Assembly: GCA_030694365.1 (NCBI GenBank)
Contig: JAUXYM010000075.1
Span: 1 to 37,464 of the forward strand
Length of the DNA stretch: 37,464 nucleotides
Origin: Nevskia sp.
GTDB lineage: Bacteria > Pseudomonadota > Gammaproteobacteria > Nevskiales > Nevskiaceae
Reading direction: 5' to 3'
The notes beneath the pieces were generated by a model. It worked only from the letters and a program-made list of their open reading frames with translations. It searched no databases and was not told the origin of the DNA. Both the position numbers and the translations under genes were made by a program. Shown piece by piece: positions 35,640 through 37,464 of this stretch (the first letter of the stretch is position 1; every line of letters begins with the position of its first letter).

Positions 35640-35867
35640 ATGGCAATGATGACCAAGGAACAGATCAAGGCCCTGCTCGATGCCGGCCTGCCGGGTGCGG
35701 TGATCGAAGTCAAAGGCGACGACGGCCAGCATTTCGAAGCCGATGTCAGCTGGAGCGGTTTCGCCGGCCTGAGCATGGTCAAGCAGCATCAGGCCGTCTA
35801 CGCCGCGCTCGGCGACAAGATGGGCCGCGAGATTCATGCGCTGGCGCTGAAGACTCGCGCGGCCTGA
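35640..35867 (+). CDS. ibaG: IbaG, BolA-family protein
   Basis: A 75-aa BolA-like protein (EQIKALLDAGLPGAVIEVKGDDGQHFEADVSW...GLSMVKQHQAVYAALGDKM) with the helix-strand pattern of the family. BolA proteins bind monothiol glutaredoxins and may carry a shared iron-sulfur cluster. IbaG is named for its effect on acid sensitivity in E. coli and is found just ahead of murA, as here. It starts 7 nt after the permease stop. The next gene, murA, begins only after a 205-bp gap filled by a repeat. Confidence 0.92.
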   Translation: MAMMTKEQIKALLDAGLPGAVIEVKGDDGQHFEADVSWSGFAGLSMVKQHQAVYAALGDKMGREIHALALKTRAA

Positions 35868-35889
35868 CGCAGGCCACGTCAAAGGCGAT

Positions 35890-36026
35890 CTCACGCAGAG
35901 AACGCAAAGGACGCAGAGGAAAGCACAAGGAAGTTTCGTTGAATATTTTCTCTGTCGGTCTTCCCGTTTTCTTCGTCAGAAACCGCTGTTGCTTTTCCTC
36001 TGCGTTCTCCGCGTTCTTTGCGTGAG
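35890..36026. repeat. Palindromic repeat family 2, copy B (between ibaG and murA)
   Basis: Inverted 31-bp arms (35890-35920 and 35996-36026) are built of the same ACGCARAGR 9-bp units as copy A at 12421-12530. The centre differs: 75 bp here against 50 bp there, with little similarity. It separates ibaG from murA. Confidence 0.88.
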
Positions 36027-36072
36027 AATCGCTTTTCAGATGACTTCGGACGACCTCCGACCTGAGAGTTGA

Positions 36073-37329
<1,257 letters not shown>

Positions 37330-37379
37330 CGAGGCCGGACGGAAAGTCCTTCGGCTAGCAAAAGGTCGGAGGACGAGGC

Positions 37380-37464
37380 ATGAGCATCGGCATCAAGTCG
37401 CTGGGTTCGCTGTTGTTCGCAGCAGCGCTGATCGGCAGCGGCACGGCGCTGGCGGCACCGCTGC
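37380..37464 (+). CDS. Start of a secreted protein (3' end outside window)
   Basis: An ATG preceded by GGAGGACGAGGC opens a frame that begins with a signal peptide ([19 protein letters not shown], then SGTALAAPL) and runs off the window after 28 residues. The function cannot be judged. It is 50 bp after murA, where many gammaproteobacteria have hisG instead. Confidence 0.7.
   Translation, partial: MSIGIKSLGSLLFAAALIGSGTALAAPL

Overview
The window is GC-rich, densely packed bacterial chromosome, with most genes in tight same-strand runs that share 4-nt stop/start overlaps. Gene content and order (envC-ctpA, hslVU-DUF971, ubiE/ubiJ/ubiB, glnA-DUF4124-ntrBC, glyQS-gmhB, ibaG-murA) point to a gammaproteobacterium. 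The high GC and the mxa-like cluster would fit the Nevskiales/Xanthomonadales side of the class, but that is inference; there is no rRNA or other taxonomic marker here. No tRNA, rRNA, CRISPR array or transposase was seen.

Layout. 1-2.4 kb (+): the end of an EnvC-type murein hydrolase activator, then a CtpA-type periplasmic protease. 2.6-7.7 kb (-): ubiquinone genes ubiE...ubiJ-ubiB followed by a DUF4112 membrane protein. Between ubiE and ubiJ sit an Mrr-like restriction endonuclease and a Phd/ParE-type toxin-antitoxin pair, so a housekeeping operon is split by a small defence islet. 7.8-9.9 kb: an aldo/keto reductase and a divergent AraC-family regulator. 10-16.6 kb (-): peptide deformylase, DUF971, HslU, HslV (with a heat-shock-like promoter), NtrC, NtrB and a DUF4124 protein. 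16.7-18.6 kb (-): glnA with a sigma-54 promoter and an NtrC-like site, then a frameshifted PsiF-like secreted protein. 18.8-22.6 kb (+): glyQ, glyS (with an unusual in-frame insertion) and gmhB.

22.6-28.2 kb (-): a six-gene run moxR/mxaR-mxaS-mxaA-mxaC-mxaK-mxaL resembling the accessory set that matures calcium/PQQ methanol dehydrogenase in methylotrophs. No dehydrogenase or cytochrome gene lies beside it. This is the most intriguing block of the window. 28.4-31.7 kb (-): DNA photolyase and a polytopic membrane protein with a C-terminal zinc ribbon. 31.7-33.8 kb (-): a compact restriction-modification pair (DUF4928 protein and C5-cytosine methyltransferase) whose base composition looks less GC-rich than its neighbours. 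33.9-37.3 kb (+): a YadGH-like ABC-2 exporter, the BolA-family ibaG, murA, and the start of a secreted protein.

The intergenic spaces hold several families of small palindromic repeats: three copies of an 81-bp-core element (2.4, 9.9 and 21.9 kb), two copies of an element with arms built from 9-bp repeats (12.4 and 35.9 kb), and a single 75-bp palindrome (13.2 kb). A hairpin-rich insertion also lies in frame inside glyS, possibly a coding palindromic element.
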